Shown piece by piece: positions 12,591-25,420 of a DNA stretch of 64,000 nt. The stretch comes from Protopterus annectens. Taxonomy: Eukaryota; Chordata; Ceratodontiformes; Protopteridae. A program made the position numbers and the translations under genes. Numbering within the stretch: position 1 is the stretch's first letter; each line of letters begins with the position of its first letter. Location: NCBI RefSeq assembly GCF_019279795.1, contig NC_056731.1:865027571-865091570 (forward strand). Reading direction: 5' to 3'. The notes below the pieces were generated by a model, which was given only the letters and a program-made list of their open reading frames with translations, had not been told where the DNA came from and did no database searches.

Positions 12591-14044
12591 AACCAGGCAA
12601 CTACATCAGCTCTAAGTCTACTGCCCATCACCTTTGTTCCTCCTGTCTCTTCTGCACATCCTGAATCCAGATATCCTAATATCATTGTCTCTTTGCAATG
12701 CTTCACAAGTGATGGGTGGTACAGTGAGGACATCACCATGCTTCTTAGGCATTTCTATAAGAAAATAAGCTCTTCTTACACAGATTACATAAGTCATTGT
12801 CACATGTATAAATAAACATTAACAATAATCACAAAACCCCAGTGGTTTGACTACAACCTCCACATGCTACCACTGGATACACAATGACACAATACTTCAT
12901 ATACTTCCTGGCAAAACACTCCCATAAGGCAACCTTTGTTATATATTTTTTCTTACTTTTTTTTCTCTGTTATGTATTTTAAACTAAAATCAGCAGTATA
13001 ACTGCCTTATTAATATAGACAAACTATAAAAATATAATGCTTATTTCTAGTTCTCAAAGCACATAAGGCTGATTATATTATGCTGCAACTGAACCACGTC
13101 AGAGGTTAGTAATAACCTATATATAATAAAAAGTTGCCAAGATCTAGTGACTGCAATTGCACAGATACTGTTCAGTGCAACACAGTAATATTCCTGGGGA
13201 TTCATAAAGAACCCCATCACTCATGGTAAGCACTGCATTAAAAAGGCCCTGTTTCTACAATGCAGAGATTTCTGATTCAGAGACACATCAACCAGAATGA
13301 GGATAAGACCACATTATCAGCTAATTTGCATGTCTCTGAATTGCAGTTAACTACCACAAATGCAGATCAGCACTTTTCTGCCTTAGTTGAGTGACAGCTG
13401 CATCTTGTTAGCTAAGGCACCCCATCACTCTCCCACACACAAACACACACACATGCACATACTCACACTCACACACATGCACACACACCCTCTCCATCTG
13501 ATCACACTCACAGACACACTCATCCATTCACCATTACACATTGTCGACACCCTTACTAACTAACCCCCTCTACTGCTACCTCACAAGCAGTTACATGCAC
13601 ACACATTAACTCATTCACACAGCTCCAGACATACAAATTTACCCCCCCAAAAAAACTACCTGACTACTAAACTTCCCTGCACTTACCTCTTCCATGATGG
13701 ATTAACACAGCATTACCATGACTGCCAGGAGCAACCATGCTAAGCTACACAACTAAGAGATTCTCTGAATCACACGGCTGCCTAAATGCTATGGGCAATT
13801 CTGAAGGGAAATCAAAGGGCTACTTAGTATATGTCTCTCTCCTTAATGACCTCATTAGCGTGTTGCACAGCCATGGAAAAGCCCACAGCTGTGCAATGCA
13901 TCTTCATGCAAAAACACTGTGGTAGAGTTGTCTCTGAATTCCAAAACGTTACTGCCAGGTATGCACCTCATATACACCTTGCAGTATTTTTTATGAATTT
14001 GGCCTATTATGTGAGGGTACAACTTTTCAGCAGAAATAAGATTA
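12591..14044. other. No recognisable gene; CA-rich patch
   Basis: Non-coding by appearance. A degenerate CA-rich stretch lies at about 13,435-13,490. A small hairpin with 9-bp arms (TTGCACAGC / GCTGTGCAA) occurs near 13,863-13,898. Confidence 0.45.
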
Positions 14045-15159
14045 TAAATACAAATTAGGGTAATACACAGTATTACAGGGTCCCCTGAGTGGAAAGGAAA
14101 TAAAACATAACTTTTACTGCAGTTTATAATTTAAATTGATAACCCTAGCAAGCAACACTAATAAAAGCATAATAAAGCATGACAAACAAAATTACAGTTT
14201 AAAGTTCTTTTACAAAAGGTCATCCATTATGAAAATAGTGGCAGTAAAGAGTCACACATTTATGAAAACACTGGCAAAGTATATCTTTAACAAATCAATA
14301 AAGCTATGAGACCTGTTGAACATTTCTTTACTATAATTTTGCATTACCCACTGCACTGTGGATAAAATAGTGTCAAACTATCATTTTATGTACTTTGATG
14401 TTTATCTGTGTAGTAAAAACGTGCAGATGGGATGCAAAGGGGGGTAACACACTGGGTATAGAAAGGCTATGAATGTGCCATCATTAAACTATCCTGTTTA
14501 GCAGAGACAGCAGGCTGTAGAAAGGGAAAATGATGACATCAGATGTATTTTAAAAAATGTCCATTAAAAATCTAAAGGCTGTCTCATTGAGCTGTGATCT
14601 GAAGAGTTAATATCTGCAAAGAAGAAAGATCTCCATCTTGTTAGAATCAAACTTGAAATCATTCACTGTATCCTTGCCTAACACCTGAAGAATGGCTATG
14701 TCTCAAGAAAAGTCCCTACTATCTGCCTAGAGGAACAACTTCCTAGTCTCAGTTTGCTGCTGTCACTCAGCAAACTACCAGGCAAAACTCTTTTACACAG
14801 ATATTTTAGGTCTTTAAATCAAACAAATAAACAGGGTGCTTCTGAGCACTAAAGCTTTGAAATTTGTTAGAAATATTCTGCAGCTGCAGAATGGAGTAAA
14901 ATTATGGTGGAATATCCATGTTATATTTATACAGTAAAGGAAGGTTTTTCAGCTTAACTTCTTCAGTCCTGCTACAACAACAACCATCATCATATTTTAT
15001 CCTTTTAATCACTTTCTTGCATTTCCTTCTTGTATAACTTCAAATGAAAAGTAATACTAGTGTTATATTTCACAACTCCCAAATAGCATCATTTGCTGTA
15101 GAATTCTAAAAGATGCTTCACTTCTTTGCATTTCTTTTTTATGTGGTTTCAGATAAGGA

Positions 15160-16307
15160 TGTAACACCAGTGTAGCACACCCGCAGGTGTAGCTGAAGTA
15201 GATACGGGTTCCTTCCTACCTGACTCTGGTAACACCCCTATAGGCCCAACACACCAAGGTGGGAAGAATGACAGATTTTATTCAAGGTGACACATCTAGT
15301 TTAAAAGGCAATAGCACAACCACAAACAAATTATTTCAACCATTCACCAGTTAGCAATAAGGCAAGGTGAGATATGCATGCAATGAAAACATACCCTCTT
15401 CCCCAGAACTCAACAGAAAAAGGTCTTGACATTCAAACATGCACAAAGAAGGCAATATCAATGAGCAGTAAAGCTTTATAATGCAGCAATACAAACACGG
15501 GAAAAATGCAATGTCATTAAGCAATAAAAGAGTCATAATACAACAATACAGATATGAGAAAATGCAATGTCATTGAGCAGCAAAATTCTTAAAGGCAGCA
15601 GTCCTAACACGAGCAAAATGCAATGTCATTGAATAATAAAAGCGTTATAATACAATACAGATATGAGAAAATGCAATGTCCTTGAGCAGTACTAACACCC
15701 TCAAACCCCTTGATCAATTTTAAACAGACCAACTATAAAACACTCTATTATACACTGTTCACTGGCCAGTAACTACTTACAGTCTTGCTGCCAGCATGAT
15801 GGGGTCCAATTTGGAGCTCATATGGATCCCAGATATTTGTAATCCACAAAGCATTGAGGGGGGTCCACAATCTTATAAAAATATAAAGTGACGGCCAGAG
15901 CCTCTCACCACTCCATCGAGAATATCCTAGTGACCAGGCCCCGTGGTTCCTCTGATGAGAAAAGTAGAAAAATTACCTGCCAGAACTCTGGTAATCATCT
16001 ATGGCTTCTCTGTACTAGGCCCAAAGGAACTTCTTTTCTTGCTGAATCATATGCAGATATGGAACTACTGGTTTCAGACTTCCCTCCTGATTCCACAAAA
16101 TACCATCATCCAGGATTTCAGCAGCAGACAGACACAATCTGCTACTTCACTTCCCTGTCCCAAAGCACTAGAAAAGAAAATCCAGTCATGCTGCAAGGCC
16201 CTTTTCCCCTTCAGCTACCAGTTTCAGTCTTCCCTCCTTCATCTAGTATCTCAGTCCCCCTCTTTCACTTTCAAAATTGTCTTTTATATCCCTGAAAAGG
16301 AGCTCCA
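15160..16307. other. 1.15-kb insertion private to duplication unit 1
   Basis: Unit 2 runs directly from GGTTTCAAATAA to ACCTTGTGGTG, while unit 1 has about 1148 bases at this point. The inserted piece can be drawn as TGTAACACC...GAGCTCCA, that is TG...CA ends like an LTR. I see no clear target-site duplication and no polymerase gene. A solo LTR, a non-autonomous element, or a deletion in unit 2 are all possible. Confidence 0.5.
15440..15690. repeat. Approximately 60-bp minisatellite
   Basis: AAAATGCAATGTCATT-type blocks recur four times at about 15,506, 15,560, 15,617 and 15,670, alternating with GAGCAGTAAAG / AATAAAAG segments, giving a unit near 55-60 bp. It lies inside the 1.15-kb insertion. 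Confidence 0.65.
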
Positions 16308-19300
16308 CCTTGTGGTGTAATGGAAAACTACAGTCTATTACTTCTACAATGAAATACAGTGGGAAATACACCAGTATTACATATATTTCATAGGGCCAAC
16401 TTATTGAAAAGTAAAATAATCATCAACGTTGTTTAAATCTGACACTACTTAGAAATTAAATTACAAATTGGATGTTTATTCATGTTTTGATTCTGAAGAA
16501 TAAAGAATACAGAACAAAGCAGCACTGTTTAGACATTGTGATTGCAATAGTACTGGTTTACTATAAAATTATATCTTCTGAATACTAAGGAAGAAAAACC
16601 AAACAGGTCTGTAAAATTATAGAATGCCCCGAAGCAGTTTGTAGTTACTGCTTCTTCAACTTGTAATTCTGGTCTTTGGAAGATAAACGGTGGTCCTTTT
16701 TCAAGTTCTCATTCCTGTAATTCATAAACCTTACTGATGATTCCACTGCATAATTCTACACCAATTCCTAAGTGTGATACTACTACACTAATTTGAAGCT
16801 GTTTTCACTAAAACTCATTTGGAACTCGGACGCCAAAAGGGTAAACAGAATTTTGTTAAAGTCACTGTGATGTCATTATGCTAGAATTCTAAGTGAATAA
16901 ACCTGTTTTCTGACTAAATTTTTAAGTCGTTACAGTGCTTCCCTTTGTTTGACTGCATGTAAAATGCATATATATCAGACCTCTCAACCTTCCATATTTT
17001 GGAGGAAGGTACTTATTTTATTCCTTATTTACCCCTATACATAATGCACTTATTTTTAGAGGTATCTCTCTGTTTTCAGGCATATTTACCCCTTCATACA
17101 ATTTTCTGAATCCTATCTCATCACACATCATTTTTTAAAGCTGTCTAGTACACAGAAATCCACACTGCATGCAAATTATGGTAATGCATGGTATTACACT
17201 GTCCCCTGGATGGAAAGAAATAAAAACATAATTTTAGCTGCAGGCTACAGTTTAAGTCAATAATCATTGCGACCAGCACCACTAAAAACAAAATAAAACA
17301 CTATAAATAATTACAATTTAAATATCTTTACAAAAGGTCACACCCTTATGAAAACTCTAGCAATAAAAAGCCACCCCCTTATGAAAATACTGGCAATAAA
17401 AGGTACATCTTTAGCAAATCTCTAAACCTATGTGACCCATGGAGTAGTTTGGTACTATAATTTTGCATGACCCACTACATATTGGGTAAAATTGTGTTGG
17501 GACATTATCTGATTACTTTCATGTTTATCTGTCTATTTAAAAACTAAAGATGGGGAGTGAAGGACGTCACACAGTGGGTAGGAAAAGGATACGAAAGTGG
17601 CATCATTGAACTATACTGTTCAGCAATGACAGTGGGCTGTACAAAGGGAAGGTGATGACAGCAGATTTTAAAACCTGCACATTAAAAAATGTACACATAA
17701 ATGATGACACAGGGAGCTCTGATCTAAGGCATGACTATCTTTAAACAAGGAAGAACTCCATCTTATCAGAATCAAACTGAAAGAAGCCACTGTAATTGCA
17801 TGCTTACCTAACATTTGAATTACAGCTAACCCTCTAGAAAAGTTTCTGACACCTGACTATAAAAAACCCACTTGCCCTCAGTTTGCCTCTATCACTCAGC
17901 AAGCCACCAGGCAAAATTGTGCAGTGAAGGTTGAAAGCCTGAGGCAACCCCCAGCACAGAACAAAGCGAAAATATTAAAACTGTATATTTGTGTACAGAA
18001 ACATACATGTAAGGCTACAGGCAAACAGATGCCCTCAAACACTTTTGTGCCATTTTAAAACATGTAAATTAAATGCATAATAGCTTCTTAACTTTAAAAA
18101 ACTATTGATCTGGCATTTTATGTCTTTTAATCAATCAAATAAGCTAAGTGTCTTAGTGCACTCACATCTTAAAATTTACCAGAAACATTCTATAACTACA
18201 GAATGGGGCAAAATTATGGTGGAAGTATCCCTGTTGTATCCACACAGTATCTTCACGGCAGATGCATCAACAATCATAGTATTTTAGCTTGTTTATCACA
18301 TTCTTCATTTCCCCGTTAAACAATTTAAGATAAAAAACAAGCCCCAAATGGCATAATTTGCAGTAAAAATTCTAAACCATGCCTCACTTTCTCACATTTC
18401 TCTTTTATGCGGTTTCAAATAAACCTTGTGGTGTAATTGAAAACTACAGTCTATTACTTCTACAATGAAATACAGTGTGAGGTACACCAGTATTACATAT
18501 ATTTCATAGCACCAACCTCTTGAACATCAAAATAATCATAAAATGTTTTTTAAAGCTACTACTACTTACTTAGAAATTAAATGATATAACAATATCTATG
18601 CATGCTCTGATTCTAAAGAATAAGGCATACAGAACAAAACAGCAATATTTAGTGACTGTGATTGTAACGGTACTGCTCTGCTCGGAAATCATATTTTATG
18701 AATATCAAGAGAACGGAAGGAAGAAAAATCAAAGAGGTCCCTAAAAATCACAGGACACTGAGAAGCAGTCTGTACTCACTGATCCTTCAGCTTGTAATTC
18801 TGGTCTTTGACAGATACACTCTGCTCCTTTTTCAAGTTCTCATCCATGTAATTCATAAACGTAGCTGATGATTCATATGAAGGATTTAAGTCACCGAAAA
18901 AAATGATCATTTTAAACAACCAGGAAAACCTCATTCTTTAAGTAATGTGATTTTTGATGAAGAAACGTTAAAAAGATGCTATACCAACTCCTACATTACT
19001 ACTACACTAATTCCAAACAGTTTTCACTTAAAACTCATTTGGAACTCAGATGCCAAAAGGGTAAATGGAATTTTGCGTAAGCCACTGTGATGTCATTATG
19101 CCAGAATTCTATGTGAATAAGCTTGTTTTCTGATGAAAATTTCAAGTCTTTACAGTGCTGCTGTTTAACTGCATGTAACATGCATATATATATCAGACCT
19201 CTCAGCTTTCCCTGTTTTATAGAAAGGTACCTATTTTCAGGCCTGATTAACCCCTGCACATGATGGACCTGTCTTTGGAAATTTATTTATTTTTTATTTA

Positions 19301-19437
19301 TTTTATTTGTTGACCGGGATAGTCCGACTGGATGCATGTCCATTTTCAGCAAAGGCCCGGGGAGAAAAGCTCCAAGAGTAAGCAGATACAGCATTACATA
19401 ATACCAGCATTACATATTACAAACAGACTATTTACAT

Positions 19438-19690
19438 GCGGTGGTGGTGCTGGTAGCGTTGTCGCCTCACAGTAAGACATTGTCCTGTTCGATTCTCAGC
19501 TAAAGTGTCTTCTGTGCGGAGACATGCGTGAATGGGCGTACCTTCGTTGAAGGTTGTGCATCAGAGCTGGCAACTTGGTACGTAAAAATCTACTACCAAT
19601 CATTAGCGGACCGGAGTTCCGCTGTGGCGACCCCTAACAGGGAAAAAGCAGAAAGATACAACAACATAAGTAAGTAAGTAAGTAAGCAAG
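19438..19690 (+). mobile_element. tRNA-derived SINE (V-SINE-like) with TAAG tail
   Basis: The head has box A-like GTGCTGGTAGCGTTGTCGCC and box B-like GTTCGATTCTC, a classic tRNA-derived pol III promoter. The 3' part contains GCTGTGGCGACCCCTAACAG, a tail shared by several fish and lobe-fin L2-mobilised SINEs. It ends in a (TAAG)n repeat at about 19,667-19,690. It sits in an L2 3' UTR and is probably mobilised by L2 machinery. Full-length by appearance. Confidence 0.8.
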
Positions 19691-19793
19691 TTAAACAAGC
19701 TCCACAGGTTAGAGTTAATCCTGAGCGCAAGTCAGGATTAAATTAAATTACACAGTAAACTGGTTAACAGATTTTTACACATTCTAGAGAGAG

Positions 19794-20880
19794 TTAGCCA
19801 GGCTCGATACATTGACATAGCCAGTTAAGTGACAAATGTTGTTTGAGTCTAGTTTTAAATTGACCTAAGGTGGAAAGTAAGGTAATATCAGCTGGAAGAG
19901 AGTTCCAGGATCTACTTACAGAGTTTGCAAAGAGAGAGTCACCGGCTGTGTTATTAATTTTGCTAGTCTGAATTAGTAGTTTGTTAGAGGATCGAAGCGG
20001 TCTAGGATTGTTATAGGGGGTGATAATATTTTTAAGTGCAGGAGTATTGTCCGGATTATAGAAGATTTTGTAGGCCATAATCAGTTGGTTATACTGGATT
20101 AGGCTGGGTAGTTCAAGCCACCCAAGCTGATTTAGATTGATGCAATGATGTGTCCTAAAAGGCAGCCCAGTGGCAAACCTGGCAATGTGGTTGTAGCAAA
20201 TTAAGAGTTTGTTAAGGACAGTCTTGTTTAAATTCGAGAGTAGAGGGGATGCATACAGAAGGGTTGAAAGAAGATGGGAGCGAGCTATGGCAATTTTAGC
20301 TAGAGGGGTTAGGAAGGCTTTTATTCTGTAAAGTGACCCTAGTTTTTTATTGATGGTTTTGATAGTTTGGTTAACATGTAGGTCGAATTTTAGATTATTG
20401 TCTATGATGACACCTAATAGTTTTGTAGAGGGGTCAGGGGAGATTATTGTGCCATCATTTGAATTTATGGTAAAGGTGAAAGCGGTAGACCTACGTGTTG
20501 GTGAAAATAACAGCATTTTAGCTTTTTTGGGATTTAGGATCAGACGACGTTCAGAAAGCCAGTTTTCTATTGTATTAAAGGTGGTCTGGGTAGCTGACCA
20601 TAACTCTATTGGAGATGTGGCTGAGCAAATCAGAGTAGAGTCATCAGCATATTGGATACAGCTGACTTTTGGGATGACAGTATAAAGGTCATTAATGAAG
20701 ATGGAGAACAGCAAGGGCCCTAGTATAGAGCCTTGTGGTACTCCAAGGGTGTTAGGTAGAAGGTTAGAGAGTTTGTTCTGCCAGAGGACAGCTTGCTGTT
20801 GACCATTCAGGTAGGATTGAAACCATTGAAGGGCTCTAGTATCTAGACAGAATGTTTGCAGGGTGTGGATTAAAAGTTGG
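19794..20880 (-). pseudogene. L2 ORF2 RT C-terminal part, open but truncated
   Basis: About 360 codons are open without a stop. RT motifs in order are WFQSYLNGQQQ, GVPQGSILGPLLFSIFINDL, QYADDSTLI (the catalytic YADD) and KLLGVIID, followed by the L2 C-terminal block with WLELP and SRSWNSLPADI, ending in a FKTRLKQHL block. The endonuclease and N-terminal RT are absent, so no functional protein can be made. The uninterrupted frame points to a relatively recent insertion compared with the CR1 copies nearby. Confidence 0.88.
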
Positions 20881-21005
20881 TAATATGTCCCTATTTTCTG
20901 GCTTGATTTACCCATTCACCCAATTTTCTGAAACCCTCCTTCATCACACTTGATTTTTGAAGCTGTCAAATAGACAGAAAGTCACAATACATGACCAACA
21001 TGCTA

Positions 21006-21790
21006 ATGACACTAATAATTTAAAGAAATAGGACAATTATCTTACATCTCCCTTTTTCAGAAGCAAAAATAAACAACCTTATATGGTAGAGTTTTGCAAT
21101 GCAGTTTATTAAAGTCTATGGATTTCACAGTCTTTAATAATTTGCTAACATTGTGTCATCATTTTTCTACAGTTTTTAACCATGTTTCGGAGTAGTATCC
21201 CACATTCCCACAGGAAGCAGTAAGAATTACATGTTATTTGGTATTCAGATTTTATAGTAATAAAATATCCAGATTTTTGGCTGGATGTACTAACTTTATA
21301 AGAGCTTTTGTACCTATTTTCAAAGTCTGCTGATTGAAAGGTAGTGTAATTATTGTGAAAAATATGATGTCTTAGTAACCTCTTAACTGACCCTGATTTC
21401 ACAGAACAATACTGATTTTGCCTAATATTTTGTGCTGTCCCTCATAAAATGATTTATGTTCTGTTAAATTACTGAGGATTACAGTCAGTCAACAATGCCA
21501 GATATTAGAGTTTCTTACTTTGTACTGCCCAGAAAATGCATGTTCACTCCTCTCAAATGACTGGTATTTCCTGAAACAATACAGAATTTTACACTGAAAT
21601 AATATGTGACATGAAATTCCAAGTGGCTCCTTGAAATTGCGGTTAACTAAAAGACTGCCCTATACACATTCCACCGTCTCAGCCGCAACATCATTAGTCT
21701 GCTGCCGCCCCCGAGACCCTACACACCTCTTCAGCCGTAACCACATTAGTACCTTTATTTATATGTAAGCAGCGAGGGAAATAGGAGCAA
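21006..21790. other. No recognisable gene or repeat
   Basis: AT-rich sequence between the duplication and the minisatellite. Short chance reading frames only. Confidence 0.45.
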
Positions 21791-22413
21791 GATAATAATC
21801 TGCAGTGATTATCTACCTTGAGATAATAATCTGCAGTGATTATCTACCTTGAGATAATAATCTGCAGTGATTATCTACCTTGAGATAATAATCTGCAGTG
21901 ATTATCTACCTTGAGATAATAATCTGCAGTGATTATCTACCTTGAGATAATAATCTGCAGTGATTATCTACCTTGAGATAATAATCTGCAGTGATTATCT
22001 ACCTTGAGATAATAATCTGCAGTGATTATCTACCTTGAGATAATAATCTGCAGTGATTATCTACCCTGAGATAATAATCTGCAGTGATTATCTACCTTGA
22101 GATAATAATCTGCGGTGATTATCTACCTTGAGATAATAATCTGCAGTGATTATCTACCTTGAGATAATAATCTGCGGTGATTATCTACCTTGAGATAATA
22201 ATCTGCGGTGATTATCTACCTTGAGATAATAATCTGCGGTGATTATCTACCTTGAGATAATAATCTGCGGTGATTATCTACCTTGAGATAATAATCTGCA
22301 GTGATTATCTACCTTGAGATAATAATCTGCAGTGATTATCTACCTTGGGATAATAATCTGCAGTGATTATATACCTTGAGATAATAATCTGCAGTGATTA
22401 TCTACCTTGAGAT
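21791..22413. repeat. 31-bp minisatellite, about 20 copies
   Basis: The unit GATAATAATCTGCAGTGATT plus ATCTACCTTGA repeats head-to-tail with very few differences. The main variation is TGCAG versus TGCGG, with the TGCGG form clustered between about 22,110 and 22,270. Each unit is itself close to a palindrome around CTGCAG, so each could fold into a hairpin. High identity suggests recent expansion or ongoing homogenisation. Confidence 0.95.
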
Positions 22414-22492
22414 ATGAATTACATCTGCCTGTTTTTGAGATATGAATTACATCTGTCTGTTTTTGAGATATGAATTACATCTGTCTGTTTTT
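22414..22492. repeat. 28-bp repeat, three copies
   Basis: Immediately after the 31-bp array, three copies of a unit made of GAGATATGAATTACATCTG followed by CCTGTTTTT or TCTGTTTTT. The GAGATA start is shared with the 31-bp unit, so the two arrays may be related. Confidence 0.85.
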
Positions 22493-22629
22493 CTGTAACT
22501 GAAGCAGACTCCATGAGACACCTCAAAGGTCTGCAAATTTATCATGCTTGTCCTCAACTCTGAACAATGGACTGTCATAGTTTATAAGGCTAACATGTTT
22601 TCAGATGATCATAATGCATACATAAATAA

Positions 22630-25420
22630 CATCATCATCATCTGCTTTTTTCCCATTTTCTACATGGGGATGTGGTATCGCATCAACTATCACCATCTCT
22701 CTTGATTCAGTGCTACTCTCCTACCTTCTTCGACAGTCATCCATAATTGTTGCAGGTCTTCTTTCACCCAATCCATCCATTTATTCGCTGTATGCCATAG
22801 TTTCCTCTTGCCTTTTTCCTGCCTATTCCTACTCTTCTTCACCAGATTGTATTCTGCTTTCCTACACATGTGACTGAACCACTGTAATCTGTTCTCTTTG
22901 ACCTTCTCTGCAAATGGAGTTACTTGGCTCTACTCTGATGTCCTCATTTTTTTGTCTGTCTCACAGTGTGCATCCTACCACCTGCTTCAGGTACTTCATT
23001 TCAATCACCTCGAGCTTCCTCAACTGCTGTGCATTTACTGCCCAGGTTTACATACCATACAGTAATACTGGTTGCACCAGTGTTTTGTACACCTTACTTT
23101 TCCGCTTCTTTGGCATTTTTCTGTCACACACTACTCCTGGCACTCTGTGCCTGTTGGCTGTGGCCTCTCTGATTCTAGCTTTGACCTCCTCATTCAAACT
23201 TCCCTTTCCCTGAACCACCCCTCCCATATACTTGAAGCTGCTAACCACAATTTCCCTTCTATATCAATTTTCAGCTTCTTCCGACTTCCCCTATTTGTTG
23301 CCATTACAACTGACTTATCTGTACTCAGTTTCAAATCATATGCCTTCAGTTTTGCATTCCACTCCCCTATCATTTGCTGAGGTTCTTGTTTACTCTGCCT
23401 GTAATCCCACATCATCTGCATACAGCAACTTTGTTGATCTATCCCCTCTAATCCCTTTGCTAAGGTTGTACATCACCACCATGAATGGTACCTGAAACCC
23501 GAGGCACACTCACACCCTCCTGAAACCCCTCTGTAAGCTGAACACTGTTTGCACTTGAGTTATTGGGTTCTTGTATATAACCTGAACTAATTCTATCAAT
23601 GTTTCTGAGATGGTGAACCACAGAAACTGCAAAAAAATTAACTTTCTTAGCACCTTGTCATATGTTTTCTTCATGTCAAGAAATGCCCAGTTCAATGCTT
23701 TGCACATCTCTAGCTTGTTCTCAACTATCTGTTTTACTGCAAACACCAGGGAAGCTGTGCTGCATCCTGCTCTCAATCTGAAATGATCATCTCCCATCTT
23801 GCATTTGACTACTCTGCATATTCATTTATCAGTTACCATCTACAGAACTTTCACACAGTGTGACAGGAGTTTTTTACTTCTACACTGACCACAGTGGTAA
23901 ATGTCCTATTTGACTACTGGCACTAGAATGTTTATTCTGCAGTCATCTGGGATAGCCTTTCTCACCATACTGCTATGAATACCCAGAGCCATTTCTCCCC
24001 CAACTCATACATCTAGTTCATATTTGTTGTGACCTCATCTGAGCCTGCTACTTTCCCTGATTTTATTTTCCTTAGTGCTGTTCTTAATTTTTCTTCTGCT
24101 AGGGTGTCCTCCTCCTCTTCTTCTTTCATCATCGGCTGTGTCTGGGACAGTACAGTTTCTGTGGAGTTTTCTTTATTCAGAAGCTGCTAGAAGTAATCCT
24201 TCCATCTGCCTCTGATGTCCTGTAAACTAGTGAGAAGGTTATTGCTGACATCCCTTATGAAGGGTGTCTAACAAGTATCATGTTTTTTTCTTTATGACTT
24301 TGCCTTACAGTGATGGAATTTCTTTGTGCCATCTGCTGAGCCACTGACTATGAGCTAATAGAGTGTCTCTGATGCCTTTTCTTTGCTACTGCTCATTTAG
24401 CCTCTTTGTTAGCCAACCAATATTCCTTCTTATCCTGGTCCTTTTTAATTTCCTACTTTTTCCTGCACTCCTTGCCTTCTTTTGGTGGTTTCTTGGACTT
24501 CTACATTCCACCACCAGCTTTGTTTACGTACATTATTCCATACCTGGCTCAGATGCACATCTGTTCTACAGTTGTCACACATGCTGTTTTGAGGTGCTGC
24601 CATTCATCTTCAATTCCATCTATTTCCTCCTCTTCCTGAGGTGATACACCCCTGAGTATTTCCTTGAACTGAGGTGCCTTCTCCCCAGTCAACTTCCAGG
24701 TCTTCAGTCTTGTTACTGTTGACCTTAGAGCCTTCCCTGATCTCTGCTTGAAGTTGATTGTGGAAACCAGTGGTTTATGCTGTGGTTTGACTGTTTCACT
24801 GGGGATGTTTTGCAAGCACAGATTCTATCCCAGTGCTGTTTTCTTACTAGGAGGAAGTCTTTCTGAGTTGCATTTTGGCCACAATAGTATTTGATCATGT
24901 GATGGTCTCTTGCTGAAACATATGTTGGCCACTATCAAGCCATTTGCCAGATGAAAGTCTAGAATGGCATCACCTTCTTTATTCCTGTTGAGCAACCCAT
25001 GTGGATCCAAGCAGTCCTCATATCTTGTCTGTCCAAATATGAACATTCCAGTCCCCCATTATCAGCACCCACTCATGTTGTCCTGTTTTACCTAGTATGC
25101 CTGCAACTGCTGCTTGAATGCACTATTTTCCTCACTATCACAACCCTGGTGTAAGACATAGGCTGAGATTATAATGAAGTCAGATTACAATGAGTCTTTT
25201 CACTAATCCTGATGACACCCCTTACTGTCCTCACACCATTTCTAGCCTTTCCTCCCCCTGAGTAGTACACACTGCATCCTAATCCAAGTAGCTTTGCGGC
25301 ACTGCAATTCCATCTTGCCTCCTTGATGCAGAGGATGTCCAGCCTTCTCCTTACCGTTATGTCATCCACTTCCAGGATGCATCCAGCCAGTGATCCTATA
25401 CTGTGTCCAGCTTTCACATA
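22630..25420 (-). mobile_element. RTE-clade LINE
   Basis: An RTE-type non-LTR element on the minus strand. Endonuclease starts near 25,417 and RT ends near 23,048. The 3' end at about 22,630-22,640 carries (GATGAT)-type repeats on the minus strand (CATCATCATC on plus), a typical RTE tail. A single-ORF layout (endonuclease then RT, no ORF1 seen) fits RTE. Nearly full length but decayed. Confidence 0.87.
23048..25417 (-). pseudogene. RTE endonuclease-reverse transcriptase, broken
   Basis: The protein would nick target DNA and copy the RTE RNA. Endonuclease: RRRLDILCIKEARW and LLGLGCSVYYSGG near 25,340-25,260, then a LDFHLANGLIVANICF block near 24,950. RT: AFLDMKKTYDKV near 23,680 (first catalytic Asp), YADD at 23,411-23,422, LKLSTDKSVVMAT near 23,330. 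C-terminal: FKYMGGVVQGKGSLNEEVKA and GVVCDRKMPKK near 23,230-23,110, hallmarks of this family. Multiple frameshifts and stops interrupt the frame. Confidence 0.87.

Larger units (their letters stand above)
14045..17165. repeat. Tandem duplication, unit 1
   Basis: Blocks of this unit recur in the same order in 17,166-21,005. Examples: GTATTACA...GTCCCCTGAGTGGAAAG (14,075) against GTATTACACTGTCCCCTGG (17,190), and CCTTGTGGTGTAATGGAAAA (16,308) against CCTTGTGGTGTAATTGAAAA (18,424). Copies have diverged by many substitutions and small indels. Without later insertions each unit is about 2 kb. No coding potential. The unit does not resemble a transposon I know. Confidence 0.8.
19281..20880 (-). 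mobile_element. L2-clade LINE, 5' truncated
   Basis: A 3' fragment of an L2 element on the minus strand. It begins within RT at about 20,880 and ends at a tail of TTTA/TTTTA units at about 19,281-19,310 (plus-strand view). 5' truncation is normal for LINE insertions. A SINE at 19,438-19,690 sits in its 3' UTR. Confidence 0.88.
17166..21005. repeat. Tandem duplication, unit 2
   Basis: Second copy of the 14,045-17,165 unit. It lacks the 1.15-kb insertion but is split near 19,281-20,880 by an L2 LINE. The tail after the L2 (CCAATTTTCTGAAACC, about 20,930) matches the unit 1 tail (ACAATTTTCTGAATCC, about 17,099). This shows the L2 entered after the duplication. Confidence 0.78.

Noticed and set aside
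15888-16320. Two overlapping open frames of about 130 codons
   Set aside because: No recognised domain; they lie within the unidentified insertion and overlap each other in different frames.
20350-20685. Plus-strand open frame across the L2
   Set aside because: Antisense shadow of the L2 RT, whose motifs are clear on the minus strand.
21791-22413. CRISPR-like appearance of a regular short repeat
   Set aside because: There are no unique spacers; the units are contiguous 31-bp copies and the context is a vertebrate genome.
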